Source of the DNA: Phycisphaerales bacterium
Lineage (GTDB): Bacteria > Planctomycetota > Phycisphaerae > UBA1845 > UTPLA1
DNA: 64,000 bases
Reading direction: 5' to 3'
Assembly: GCA_022360095.1 (NCBI GenBank)
Contig: JAKSDK010001506.1
Location: 55,173-119,172, forward strand
The first letter of the stretch is position 1. Every line of letters begins with the position of its first letter. The notes below the pieces were generated by a model, which was not told the DNA's origin, did not search any database, and was given only the letters and a program-made list of their open reading frames with translations. The translations under genes were made by a program, and so were the position numbers. Positions 26,880-36,233 of the stretch are shown piece by piece.

Positions 26880-27257
26880 GACACTGAGAAAAGCGGTCGG
26901 CGCCGTGAATCGCCATCGGTCAAGCTGATTGGTCCCGCTGAGTCGCCAGGTCGTTGTCTTGCCGGGAATCAACTCCACCGTCTCCGGCCCCCAGACGTCG
27001 CAGCGCGATCGGGCGACCAGTTCGACGTCACCGAAAATCCGGCACGCGATTGTCTCCTTCGTGAAAGGCTCACACCGCAAAACGAATTCGTCGTTGAGAT
27101 AGACGCAAACCGTACATTCCGTCTCGTTTACGACCGCAAGATAAGCCCTGCGATTTGAGGCGTTTGGTCCCCGCGTAGAGTCAGGATTCGTCCACGCACA
27201 ACAAACGGCGGCAAACACCATCAGCAAGAGGCTGCGCGATAGCAAACGCGTGGACAT
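26874..27257 (-). CDS. Exported protein of unknown function
   Basis: About 127 residues from ATG 27257 with GGGAGGA 5 bases upstream; the frame continues to 27281. A signal peptide spans residues 1-21 (MSTRLLSRSLLLMVFAAVCC) and may end in a lipobox-like AVCC. The mature part is beta-rich with several Cys (ETECTVCVYLND, CRIFGD, RSRCDVWG) and reads like a small beta-sandwich. Nothing identifies a family. Its last bases overlap the rseP end (convergent), so it shares no transcript with it. Confidence that it is a gene rests on the strong ribosome-binding site and the signal peptide. Confidence 0.55.
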   Translation of the reverse strand: MSTRLLSRSLLLMVFAAVCCAWTNPDSTRGPNASNRRAYLAVVNETECTVCVYLNDEFVLRCEPFTKETIACRIFGDVELVARSRCDVWGPETVELIPGKTTTWRLSGTNQLDRWRFTAPTAFLSVL

Positions 27258-27455
27258 GGTTCCTCCCGGTACGCCTGGCATCTGACGTGAGGACCTATCG
27301 GCATCCGACGCGCACGAACATGAAGGCCGAGTTGTAAACGACGGTTTGAGAGTTAAAGGCTAAACCCGGTTATCAACCTGAAAAAGCCGGGGGGATCGCT
27401 TCGCCAGTCGTCATAGAGATTAGGGAAAGTATCACCACGGTCGGCAAGGTGAGGC

Positions 27456-30400
27456 TCAAACGCCGGCTTTCGCCGTACCGGCCACTTCACGCAGAAGCCC
27501 CGGGGGCGGCTCCATCGTCTTCTTGCATTCCGGATATCCGCTGCAACCCAGAAAACGGCCCGTGCGCCCCATGCGAAGCATCATTTTCCGGCCGCATTCC
27601 GGACAATCGACGTTTGTCTCAATCGGCTTGGCGCTTGCCGATTCGGGAGCCTCGGCCTCGGCCCGCTTCTTGGCCTCACCGCGCAGGTTGGCCACGGCCT
27701 TGCATTTACGATCGTTGCAGCTGAAGAACGGCCCAAACCGGCCCCGACGCATCGTCATTTCACCACCGCACTCGAAACAAGTCAGCGGCTCCTCCGGCCA
27801 TGTCTCGACGACCGGTCGACCTGTACGGGTCCAGGCAAACCCCTGAGGGGGCGGCCCCAGCGCCGCGATTTCCTCCTTGGTGAGATTTTTGGCCCTGGCT
27901 TTTCGACCATTCGCGCCGTTCTTGGCCGCGGACCCATTGGCCGGCTCCGGAGGAGGATCTGGAATTTTCCCTTCGGCCTCCAATGTCTTGAGGTGCTCGA
28001 GTTTGTCCATCGGCATCGCGTTGCGACACTTCGGAAACCCGGAGCAGCTCAGAAACGGCCCGCGACGACTCTTGCGAATCACGATCTTTCGACCGCATTT
28101 GTCGCACCGTGCCCCCGCGTCTTCCGGCTTGGGCTTTTCGACGTAGATCCCCTCCGGCATCGGTGCCGTGCTCTTGCAGTTCGGATATTGACTGCAACCT
28201 AAAAAGGAGCGGCCTCGTGCGAACTTCACTTCCATGGGAGAACCGCAATCGATGCACTCGACTTTAATCTCCTCCGGCTTGACCTTCTTCAGGGCAACAC
28301 CCTCTTCCGTGCACGGCTTCGTATGATTGCACTCCGGATAACCCGAACAGCCCAGAAACGGACCCATCCGGCTCTTTCGGAGGATCATCGTTTTCCCGCA
28401 CAGTTCGCAGGCCTCGTCCGACGTGACGGGCTCGACGATCTTTCCATCCTTGTCCACGTTTTTGGCAACTCGGCATTCCGGATACCCAGTGCATGACAGA
28501 AACCGTCCGTTCTTGCCCAGACGGTAAACCATGGGTTTGCCGCATTCCTCGCAGACATAGTCACTGGGCTCCGCACGGACCGCTTGCATCTCATCGTGTG
28601 CCTGCGCCAGCGATTCCTTGAACGGGTCATAAAACTCATGCAGGACGTGATGCCAATCAACGTGGCTTTCCTCGATCTTGTCCAGTTCGTCTTCAACGTG
28701 GCTTGTGAAACCGATGTCCATAATCCTCGGAAAATGATTCACCAGTTTTTCAGTGACCACTTCACCACGTGACGTCGGATGGAACCGACGATCCTCCTGC
28801 TCGACGTAGCCACGGTCCTGAATCGTCTTGATGATAGCCGCATAAGTGCTCGGACGTCCGATGCCCTCGGCCTCAAGCGTTTTAACCAAAGAGGCCTCGG
28901 TGAACCGCGGCGGCGGTGACGTGAACTTCTGAACCGGACGGATCTCCAGGGGCCAAACCTGCTGACCGACCTCAAAAGCCGGCAGCGTTTGATCATCACT
29001 GCTTTTCGGCACGCCGGCCACCTTATAAAATCCATCGAAAACCAGCACGCGACCGGAAGCCTTGAAAACGGCCTCGCCTGAAGCCGATTCAGCCGAAATC
29101 AAGACGCTCGTCGCGTCCCACTCCGCCGGCGTCATCTGACACGCCACGAATCGATTCCAAATCAAGGTATACAACTTGTGTTGCTCGGCCGTCATGTGCC
29201 CGCGCATCGCTTCAGGTGTTCGAGTCACGTCCGTCGGGCGAATGGCTTCGTGGGCCTCCTGGGCGGATTTTGAGCTGGAATAACGGTTCGGTTTCTCGGG
29301 GCGATACTTGTCCCCGAAAGTCTCGTCGATCCAGCCCCGGACCGCATTGACCGAATCTGCGGACAGGTTCTTCGAATCGGTTCGCATGTAAGTGATCAGA
29401 CCGACGTTGCCTTCGCCCGTCTTGATGTCGAGTCCTTCGTACAGCGCCTGGGCCGTCCGCATGGTCTTCGACGTCGAGAAACGTAGGACGTTTGCTGCAG
29501 ACTGTTGCAATGTGGCGGTCGTAAACGGAGCAGGCGGTTTGGAACGCGTCCGCTTCGTATCGACGGACTTGACTTTGAAGTCCGGAGCCGAGGAAACATC
29601 GGTCCGGCCGACCAAGTCGATCAGGCGCAAACCAAGATGAACATAAGTCTCCCACTCCTCCGTGTCGACTTTTTCAATCCGGTAGCCCAACGATTCAACC
29701 AACGGGCGAACCTCATCGCTCGCACTCGTAAACATCTCCGCCAAAGGCTTGTTCCGATCGAGTCGCCCCGCCGGCTTGAATGACTGCCCGCCTACTTCCG
29801 AGAGCGCTGCGTCGAAGCAGCCGCGATCGCCCAGCCAGGCCATTCGCTCTTTTTGCGTGGGCGGGTGGGCGGACTTGCCCTGTCCAAGTGAAAAATCGTG
29901 CCACGCCTTGGAAAGCTCCGCCGCCTTGTCCGGCTGCTCCGTGAATACGCCGTCGATGGCCCAATGCTCTTGGGGTTCAAAAGCCCGAATCTCTCCCTCG
30001 CGAATCACAATCAAGCGAACCGCTACGGACTGAACGCGGCCCGCGGACAGCCCTTTGGCCACTTTCTTCCAAAGCAGCGGCGACAATTCATAGCCCACCA
30101 CGCGATCGAGAATTCGCCGCGCCTGTTGAGCATCCACCTTGTCCATATCGATCTTGTGCGGATTCGCAAACGCATCCGCAATCGCGCTTTTCGTGATCTC
30201 ATTGAACACAACGCGCTTGATCTTCGACTCCGGCAACTCCAGCGCCTGAACAAGATGCCAGGCGATCGCCTCACCTTCACGGTCAAGGTCGGTCGCGAGA
30301 TAGACCGTCTCGGCCTGATCCGACAGCTTTCGCAGCTCATCCACGACCTTCTTGTAGCCCGGGAGGATCTCGTAGGTGGGTTGAAAATTTCGGCCCGGGT

Positions 30401-30605
30401 CGATTCCGTATTGGTGCGGGGGCAGGTCCCTGACATGGCCTTTGCTGGCGCGGACCACGTACTTGGAACCGAGATACTTGTTGATCGTCTTGGCCTTGGC
30501 GGGTGACTCGACAATGACCAAGTCTCGGCTGCCGTTGGCCTTCGAGGCACTCTTCTTGGCCGTTTTTGCTGACTTCTTACGCTTGGTTTCAGCTTTCTTC
30601 GCCAT
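27456..30605 (-). CDS. topA: DNA topoisomerase I with six zinc ribbons
   Basis: 1049 residues, longer than the E. coli enzyme (865). The N-terminus is a Lys-rich tail before the TOPRIM domain (LVIVESPAKAKTINKYLG; LATDLDREGEAIAWHLVQAL). The catalytic tyrosine is Y406 in the GLITYMRTDS motif. Strand-passage signatures KTMRTAQALYEG, QEAHEAIRPTDV and GIGRPSTYAAIIKTIQDRGYV follow. The C-terminal half has six tandem C-x2-C...C-x4-5-C zinc ribbons (from YVCEECGKPM to GYPECKKTMEPP). The enzyme relaxes negative supercoils. E. coli has three such ribbons and many planctomycetes have more. It stands alone, with its ATG near 30605 preceded by TTAGTC and no obvious Shine-Dalgarno. Confidence 0.97.
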   Translation of the reverse strand: MAKKAETKRKKSAKTAKKSASKANGSRDLVIVESPAKAKTINKYLGSKYVVRASKGHVRDLPPHQYGIDPGRNFQPTYEILPGYKKVVDELRKLSDQAETVYLATDLDREGEAIAWHLVQALELPESKIKRVVFNEITKSAIADAFANPHKIDMDKVDAQQARRILDRVVGYELSPLLWKKVAKGLSAGRVQSVAVRLIVIREGEIRAFEPQEHWAIDGVFTEQPDKAAELSKAWHDFSLGQGKSAHPPTQKERMAWLGDRGCFDAALSEVGGQSFKPAGRLDRNKPLAEMFTSASDEVRPLVESLGYRIEKVDTEEWETYVHLGLRLIDLVGRTDVSSAPDFKVKSVDTKRTRSKPPAPFTTATLQQSAANVLRFSTSKTMRTAQALYEGLDIKTGEGNVGLITYMRTDSKNLSADSVNAVRGWIDETFGDKYRPEKPNRYSSSKSAQEAHEAIRPTDVTRTPEAMRGHMTAEQHKLYTLIWNRFVACQMTPAEWDATSVLISAESASGEAVFKASGRVLVFDGFYKVAGVPKSSDDQTLPAFEVGQQVWPLEIRPVQKFTSPPPRFTEASLVKTLEAEGIGRPSTYAAIIKTIQDRGYVEQEDRRFHPTSRGEVVTEKLVNHFPRIMDIGFTSHVEDELDKIEESHVDWHHVLHEFYDPFKESLAQAHDEMQAVRAEPSDYVCEECGKPMVYRLGKNGRFLSCTGYPECRVAKNVDKDGKIVEPVTSDEACELCGKTMILRKSRMGPFLGCSGYPECNHTKPCTEEGVALKKVKPEEIKVECIDCGSPMEVKFARGRSFLGCSQYPNCKSTAPMPEGIYVEKPKPEDAGARCDKCGRKIVIRKSRRGPFLSCSGFPKCRNAMPMDKLEHLKTLEAEGKIPDPPPEPANGSAAKNGANGRKARAKNLTKEEIAALGPPPQGFAWTRTGRPVVETWPEEPLTCFECGGEMTMRRGRFGPFFSCNDRKCKAVANLRGEAKKRAEAEAPESASAKPIETNVDCPECGRKMMLRMGRTGRFLGCSGYPECKKTMEPPPGLLREVAGTAKAGV

Positions 30606-31283
30606 GAGACTAACTGACTAAACTAACTAACTTGCTGGATTTCTTGCGTAATAGCGCCCTTTGAGCGATACACGTGACAAAACATGACCGTGCGTATATC
30701 GGTCGCGAGACCGCGGTCCTGAAACGAGTATCACCCAAGTTCCAACGTGGGCGAGGAAACCTAGCACGGCCAAGATTGCGTGTCAATTCGTGTCGCACCG
30801 GACACACCGTCGCCTCTTCGAATCATGCAGACCCTCAAATTGCCGTTGATACGGCCCTTTCGCGAACGACGCTAAACTGAACTAATTTATTTTCAATAAA
30901 GGAGTTAAAAGCACAATCGACCTTCAGTCCCGATGACCTGACTCAACGCGTCGGCCTGGAGTGGATATCCACCAAAATTGTGAAGAAGCTGTGATTTGTG
31001 AGCCGAAAGGGGAAGAAACCACCGAAACCGGTTGGGAATCCCGATTCAACGCCGATATGACATGGAGCGACCAAAACGAGTATTCGGCGACGGTGCACGG
31101 ATCGCTCTCTCGTCATTCCGCTCGCCGATTCGGCAAAAAATGCCGTTTTGCCATAAAAAAGTGCGAAACATTGTCCGGCGTAATACGGTATTAGAATTGT
31201 TAAGAAGGTGTTGCGCGATCCGCATACGCCATGACAAAGAGGGACCCCTTTCACTAAATTCAGTTTTCGCAAGGAGTTAGTAA
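30606..31283. other. Long divergent intergenic region
   Basis: About 680 bases between topA and the metalloprotease gene. Short frames exist but none has a ribosome site plus a protein-like translation. An AAAGGAG at 30899-30905 is followed by no start codon in range. TAATACGGTATTA at 31181-31193 is a perfect 13-base palindrome, a candidate operator near the promoter of the metalloprotease gene. Part of this region is AT-rich compared with its neighbours. No RNA gene was recognised. Confidence 0.4.
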
Positions 31284-34094
31284 ATGCTAGCCAGGCGTTG
31301 TCGTAGGTTCGCGGTCATGGCGACAGTCATCACCGCAATGATTGTCGTTTCCACAAAAGCTCAGGCTGAAGCCAAGGCATCCAAAAAAGCACCCAAGCCG
31401 ACCAAGAAAAAGTCAAAGCCTGACTTTCCGCCGTTTGATGAGGCAATGAAAGACTACACCAAGGTCCCGACAGGCGATCCGCCCTTCTTCAACCTCTGGT
31501 ACAACAAAAAGAAAGACTCGCTCCGGGCTCAAATTCCCGGTTCGCTCATCGGCAAAAAGTTCCTCATCGCGGCCAGCATGTCGGGCGGCCCCGTGGCGAC
31601 CGGATTTCAAATGGGCCACTTCCTCGCATATTTCGAGAAGATGAACAAGAACCTCGTGCTGATGCGCGTGGATCCTCGATACGTCGAAGAGGGAACCAAG
31701 CCCGTGGCCGACGTCATCAAACGGAGCTACGGCAACGACCTCATCCTCGAGAAAATCCGCATCGTCACCAAAAAAGGCGGTGACTGCATCATCGATCTGG
31801 ACAGCCTTTTCAAATCGGACTTCTTGAACGTCGGCCGAATGGGCGGCGGCTCAGTCAACAGCGGTCTCAGCAAGTGGGCGAAGTACAAGGCGTTCCCCAA
31901 CAACGTAGAGCTATCCGTGGATCTTGCCATGATGCGAGGCGGCACGGGCAAACGCACTCAATTTCACTACAGCCTTTCCGAGATCCCCAAGTCTGCCAGC
32001 GGTTACAAGCCTCGTGCCGCTGACAGCCGAATCGGCTACTTCATGACCGTTCGAAAGGACTGGTCCAAGGATCATAATGCCCCCACGCTTTTCAATCGTT
32101 ACATCAATCGATGGCGCCTGGAGAAGCGCGACCCCACGGCTGAATTCAGCGCTCCAAAGAACCCGATCATCTGGTACATCGAAAAAACCGTCCCGCTGAA
32201 GTACCGCCGATGGGTCAAGGAAGGGATTCTCGAATGGAACAAAGCGTTCGAAAAATGCGGTTTCCTTGACGCCATCGAAGTCATTCAACAGGAAGACTAC
32301 GACGAGCGCACCAAGCACCTGGACCCCGAAGACGTCCGCTACAATTTCTTCCGCTGGATCGTGACCGGCCGCGGCTTTGCGATGGGGCCTTCACGAGCCC
32401 ACCCGCTCACAGGTCAGATCTTCGACGCCGACATCGTCTTTGACGATGCCATGGTCCGTATTTACGTCTCTCGATATGACAGGTTAACCGGCAGTGAGGA
32501 ATCATGGTCGGCCCACAACCCGTACCTCAAGGAATTCTATCAATCCAATCCGCAATGGACGTACCGATCCCCGAGGGAGCTGCTGTTGCCCAACCTGAAG
32601 GTCAAGCACGATCCTGACGAGATTTTTTACAACAACCTGATAAGGCATATGCACGAACAAGGCCACCCGATGTGCGAGTGTGCCTCGGGCATGGCACATC
32701 AAATGCAGTTCGCGCGACTTGCCTTCGAGGCCAAGGGCCTTGGTCGAGACAGCGATGAGTTCATCGGTCAGATCATCAAGGAAATCGTCATGCACGAAGT
32801 TGGTCATTGCTTGGGGCTCCGTCACAACTTCAAGGCCAGTGCCTGGCTGCCGATGAACGAGATTGGAGAATCGAACGAGGCGAACGAAGCCAATGTCGGT
32901 TCCGTCATGGACTACAACCCGCCGATCGTCGCTCCTCGCGGAGAAGAGCAGGCGTCATTCACCACGCGAAGCATCGGGCCGTACGACTATTGGGCCATCG
33001 AATACGGCTATCGCCCGGTCGGCAAACCGTACAAGGGCGAGAAGGAAATGCTCGGCAAGATTGCCGGCCGCGTCGCGGAAGCAGGCTTGGACTACGGCAC
33101 GGACGAAGACACGTTCGGATTCATCTCGCCTGACCCGCTTTCGAATCGCTTTGATATGGGCCGTGACGTCATCAATTATGCGAAATGGCAGATCAAGCTC
33201 GCCGACAGCCTCCTCGATGACATCAAGACCTGGGCCGTCAAAGACGGAGAATCCTACGTCAAGTTCCGACGTGCCTTCACCAGCATCATGAGTCAGCGTG
33301 CCTCGGCCGCCTATTTCGTGGCCCGGTACCCCGGCGGTCAGATCATGAATCGCGACCACAAAGGCGATCCGGATGCTCGTCCCCCCGTTGAGCTTGTCGA
33401 ACCCAAGAAGCAACGGGAAGCCGTCGAGTTCGTTTGCAATAAGGTCTTTGCCGAAAACGCCTACGAGATCAGTCCGGAACTGCTCAATCACCTGGCGCCG
33501 GGCCGCTTCTGGCATTGGGATTCGGATGAGTTCGACTTTTTCGTCGATTTCAACATTCACGATTTCGTGGCATCGTCTCAGTTCCAGTGTTTGGCGACGC
33601 TGATGAACCCCTTCACCGTCGGTCGAATCCACGACAACCAGGTGAAGTACGACGGGGACGATGTTTACACCCTCGGTGAACACATGAAGTCCATCACCGG
33701 GGCCATCTGGTCCGAACTCGATGAAAACGGTCGCGAAGGCACGGAACGGAAGGCCTTCGTCAACAGCTTCCGGCGGAACCTTCAACGAAACCATCTCGAC
33801 ATGCTGATGGACATGGTCTTGAGGGAACCCGGCGGAATCGTTCCGGCGGATGCCAATGCCATTGCCAGACTCTCTGTCTCAAAACTGTCGAAGAAAATCG
33901 ACAAAGTGTTGAAGAAAGCGGAGTTGGACATCGCGAGCGAGGCTCATCTCTACGACGTCAAGACCCGCATTGACAAGGCCTTGGAAGCTCAGTACTCCGT
34001 TGGGCGATATGGCGCCGGCGGAGGGGCCATCTTCCTTCGACCCGCGTCAAAGGATTCCTCGGAACAGACCGTCACGGTCCTTCCGCCGCGTTGA
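31284..34094 (+). CDS. Large secreted zinc metalloprotease (DUF4953/DUF5117 type)
   Basis: 936 residues from ATG 31284 with AAGGAG 9 bases upstream. Residues 1-29 form a signal peptide (ending STKAQAEA), then a Lys-rich linker. The catalytic motif is HEVGHCLGLRH (H504, E505, H508, H514), the extended metzincin-type zinc site, in a context (EIVMHEVGHCLGLRHNFKAS) matching the DUF4953/DUF5117 zinc-dependent metalloprotease family. The N-terminal region contains family segments GPVATGFQMGHFLAYFEKMN and YIEKTVPLKYRRWVKEGILEWNKAFEKCGF. Substrates are unknown; the domains are extracytoplasmic. A terminator follows, and no partner gene is adjacent. Confidence 0.85.
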   Translation: MLARRCRRFAVMATVITAMIVVSTKAQAEAKASKKAPKPTKKKSKPDFPPFDEAMKDYTKVPTGDPPFFNLWYNKKKDSLRAQIPGSLIGKKFLIAASMSGGPVATGFQMGHFLAYFEKMNKNLVLMRVDPRYVEEGTKPVADVIKRSYGNDLILEKIRIVTKKGGDCIIDLDSLFKSDFLNVGRMGGGSVNSGLSKWAKYKAFPNNVELSVDLAMMRGGTGKRTQFHYSLSEIPKSASGYKPRAADSRIGYFMTVRKDWSKDHNAPTLFNRYINRWRLEKRDPTAEFSAPKNPIIWYIEKTVPLKYRRWVKEGILEWNKAFEKCGFLDAIEVIQQEDYDERTKHLDPEDVRYNFFRWIVTGRGFAMGPSRAHPLTGQIFDADIVFDDAMVRIYVSRYDRLTGSEESWSAHNPYLKEFYQSNPQWTYRSPRELLLPNLKVKHDPDEIFYNNLIRHMHEQGHPMCECASGMAHQMQFARLAFEAKGLGRDSDEFIGQIIKEIVMHEVGHCLGLRHNFKASAWLPMNEIGESNEANEANVGSVMDYNPPIVAPRGEEQASFTTRSIGPYDYWAIEYGYRPVGKPYKGEKEMLGKIAGRVAEAGLDYGTDEDTFGFISPDPLSNRFDMGRDVINYAKWQIKLADSLLDDIKTWAVKDGESYVKFRRAFTSIMSQRASAAYFVARYPGGQIMNRDHKGDPDARPPVELVEPKKQREAVEFVCNKVFAENAYEISPELLNHLAPGRFWHWDSDEFDFFVDFNIHDFVASSQFQCLATLMNPFTVGRIHDNQVKYDGDDVYTLGEHMKSITGAIWSELDENGREGTERKAFVNSFRRNLQRNHLDMLMDMVLREPGGIVPADANAIARLSVSKLSKKIDKVLKKAELDIASEAHLYDVKTRIDKALEAQYSVGRYGAGGGAIFLRPASKDSSEQTVTVLPPR

Positions 34095-34132
34095 CGAACG
34101 TCTGTAAATTCCTTATTTGAAACCAATTCCAA

Positions 34133-34165
34133 GGCCCCGGATGCTCTCAGCATCCGGGGCCTTTC
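34133..34165 (+). terminator. Rho-independent terminator after the metalloprotease
   Basis: GGCCCCGGATGCT pairs with AGCATCCGGGGCC across a 3-base loop (13-bp stem at 34133-34145 / 34149-34161), followed by TTTCTTT, 38 bases beyond the stop at 34094. Confidence 0.95.
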
Positions 34166-34431
34166 TTTGCCCGATTGCCCACCTTGACACTGGGATAATT
34201 GTCACGACACAATCCCAACAACGGTATTGACTTCAGCTTGTAACAATCGGTAACGTGATACCAACTCGTCGTCTCGGTTCGGTGGACGAAGGCCGAAATT
34301 GAAACGGTAGAAAAGGCACCAACCCAAACATACAAACGTGACACAGATGGGCGCTGAGCGGGTCATACAAACGCATTTCGCGATCTCTCACGGTCCATCA
34401 CCGGGCAAATAAACCTGAAGGAACGGGAGAT
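34166..34431. other. Intergenic region before the DUF2007 gene
   Basis: About 265 bases. A TTGACA at 34183-34188 has only a poor CACAAT 18 bases on. No gene or hairpin beyond the terminator was seen. Confidence 0.35.
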
Positions 34432-34815
34432 ATGGTCGAGCAAATCATTAGCTTCGGAAACACGCTGCAGGAAGTGGATCGATGTGATTTCGTCGAGGTG
34501 ATCTTTGCCAGAACGCGCAATGAGGCCGGGGATTATCGCGCCTTGCTCGAGGGACACGGGATCGCATCCCGAATTGAAACAGGGCTCCACACACCCTCTC
34601 AATACGGCGTAGCAGTCCTGATACCCAAGGATCGGCTCGTCGAGGCCTCGGAAATTCTCACCATCCAGGCCCAGGAGCCCGACGACGACGACTTTTACTA
34701 TGAAGACGAGGACGACGAAGACGATTACGAGGACGATGACGTCGATTTAGACGACGAAGACGAAGATGATTTCGACGACGAAGAGTATCTTTACGAAGAA
34801 AGCGCGGATACTTAG
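34432..34815 (+). CDS. DUF2007-type putative signal-transducing protein with acidic tail
   Basis: 127 residues. Residues about 18-78 match DUF2007: FVEVIFARTRNEAGDYRALL, EGHGIASRIET, then a V-L-I-P-K-D-R-L-V-E-A segment, a small ferredoxin-like fold with a conserved Ala/Glu helix. After residue 82 the protein is an Asp/Glu/Tyr-rich disordered tail (DDDDFYYEDEDDEDD...). The ATG has a GGAACGGGAGAT site 5 bases upstream. The function of DUF2007 is not established. The acidic tail recalls the acidic insert of the BRCT-like protein at 4692-6428, though the two proteins are unrelated. It is followed 58 bases later by another small gene on the same strand. Confidence 0.8.
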   Translation: MVEQIISFGNTLQEVDRCDFVEVIFARTRNEAGDYRALLEGHGIASRIETGLHTPSQYGVAVLIPKDRLVEASEILTIQAQEPDDDDFYYEDEDDEDDYEDDDVDLDDEDEDDFDDEEYLYEESADT

Positions 34816-34873
34816 CCGATCTTATGGGGATCAACGTGTGGTCCTCCTCAAGTGAAACAAAGGAACTCCGGCC

Positions 34874-35200
34874 ATGAACAAGGACGTTTCCGCCGAATCC
34901 AGTGAGAGCACAGTGACCGAAGACGATCGCCGCCACAATGTGGTGGACCGCCGAAGCGGTCTGGAACGCCGACGAGGCCCCGGACGCAGACGATCCGAGT
35001 CGCGCCGAACCGCCGAGGAAGGCGAACTTAGCGAGGAGCAGTTTGAGTTCGTCATGGCCATCGACGAGTACAAACGGGCCAACAATCGCCCCTTCCCCAG
35101 TTGGACCGAGGTTCTCGAAGTGATAAAATACTTGGGTTACCGAAAAGTGGCCGATCGGGGAGAACATGTGGACCGCCCCGCACCGGACACCGAGGAATAA
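34874..35200 (+). CDS. Small conserved planctomycete-type protein
   Basis: 108 residues. The N-terminal third is Arg-rich (VVDRRSGLERRRGPGRRRSE). The C-terminal part (LSEEQFEFVMAIDEYKRANN, then RPFPSWTEVLEVIKYLGYRK) looks like a small helical DNA- or RNA-binding fold. I associate this pattern with planctomycete genomes but know no function. The ATG has an AGGAACTCCGGCC site upstream. The tail is acidic (DRPAPDTEE). It precedes the membrane gene at 35236 by 35 bases, on the same strand, and may be part of a short operon from 34432. Confidence 0.7.
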   Translation: MNKDVSAESSESTVTEDDRRHNVVDRRSGLERRRGPGRRRSESRRTAEEGELSEEQFEFVMAIDEYKRANNRPFPSWTEVLEVIKYLGYRKVADRGEHVDRPAPDTEE

Positions 35201-35235
35201 TTCGCTGGATTGATCACCTCGCTCTGAGGCCTAAA

Positions 35236-35892
35236 ATGATGGCCGGGCACTACCAAGTTGTAGACGTACTCCTGCTTGTGGGCAGCGTCGCTCCGATCGC
35301 GCTCTATTTCCTCTTCCTCGGCCTGGTCAATAGCCACGCACGGCCCTATCTCACCACCAGCCGTTCCGACTTTATCTCGCTGACCGTCTTTCTCATGCCT
35401 GTCCTGATGTGGCCCATCCCGGTCTTCGCACAATCGGGCATGTGGTGGCTTCTGGCCACCGGCGTTTTCCTGGCCGGGCTCGTGTTCTTCTGGATGTTGC
35501 CCTCACCGCGAGACGGACTTGTCATGTATAACATCTCCGAAGCGCGATGCACAAAACTGCTCAAAGATGCCATTCACCACCTCGGCTGGGCAGGCCGGTG
35601 GAACGACCAAAACTGGCAGGCCGAACACGGCCAAATGACCATCGTGGTCCGGGGTTTTGCGCTTTTGCGAAATGCGACGATCCACATCGAATCGAACAGT
35701 CAGGACAGCGATGAAAAAATCGCCGCCCTTCAGGCTGAACTGAATGACCGCCTCCAGGCCGTCTCGCAACTCCCGTCAACGATGGGAACCTGCCTCGTCG
35801 TGATCGGCGTCGCGTTGATGATCATTCCGATCTGGATGGTCAACCGCCATATCGATGATCTGGTCGACGCCATGTCACATCTGTTCGGCTGA
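35236..35892 (+). CDS. Membrane protein of unknown function
   Basis: About 218 residues from ATG 35236, a few bases after GAGG; the frame is open from 35101 but without a site. Hydrophobic segments near 9-28, 47-65 and 68-85 give an N-terminal bundle. A soluble beta-rich domain follows (LGWAGRWNDQNWQAEHGQMT, then VVRGFALLRNATIHIES), then a C-terminal helix (about 185-205). The soluble part looks like a 100-residue domain with alternating strands. Nothing identifies a family. It ends against a convergent small gene at 35893. Confidence 0.6.
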   Translation: MMAGHYQVVDVLLLVGSVAPIALYFLFLGLVNSHARPYLTTSRSDFISLTVFLMPVLMWPIPVFAQSGMWWLLATGVFLAGLVFFWMLPSPRDGLVMYNISEARCTKLLKDAIHHLGWAGRWNDQNWQAEHGQMTIVVRGFALLRNATIHIESNSQDSDEKIAALQAELNDRLQAVSQLPSTMGTCLVVIGVALMIIPIWMVNRHIDDLVDAMSHLFG

Positions 35893-36207
35893 TCAAGAGG
35901 GCGTTTCTTTGTCAACGTTACAATTCTCCTCCCCTTCCGACTCTACGATGACCGGAAAAGCATGCTGATCTTGCCGATTGCGCCACCGTCTGACTAGGAG
36001 CACGATCGCTGTGATCTCCAATCCAACGACAGTGACAGACAATGCCAAGAACATGTTCGATAATCTTCTCGCACGAGATACGTCTATCCCTGTGAAACCA
36101 CTCGTCCATGCATGATATGCGGCTAAATGCGCAAACCTAAACGCAACGGCTGTCGCAGCGACGAACGATGCGGCGATTAGGAACCCCAGTACGAGTCTTT
36201 TGAACAT
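35893..36207 (-). CDS. Small two-helix membrane protein of unknown function
   Basis: 104 residues with two hydrophobic helices (about 5-25 and 52-72) and a polar, acidic C-terminal tail (VIVESEGEENCNVDKETPS). There is no strong Shine-Dalgarno before the ATG. It abuts the convergent membrane gene and lies 26 bases downstream of an amidohydrolase gene on the same strand. It could be spurious, but its codon pattern and two clean helices favour a small real gene. Confidence 0.45.
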   Translation of the reverse strand: MFKRLVLGFLIAASFVAATAVAFRFAHLAAYHAWTSGFTGIDVSRARRLSNMFLALSVTVVGLEITAIVLLVRRWRNRQDQHAFPVIVESEGEENCNVDKETPS

Positions 36208-36233
36208 TCCGATGGCGCAGCGTGCCTTATTCG

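Noticed and set aside
30674..31194. Small frames in the topA-metalloprotease gap
   Set aside because: No ribosome site and no protein-like pattern.
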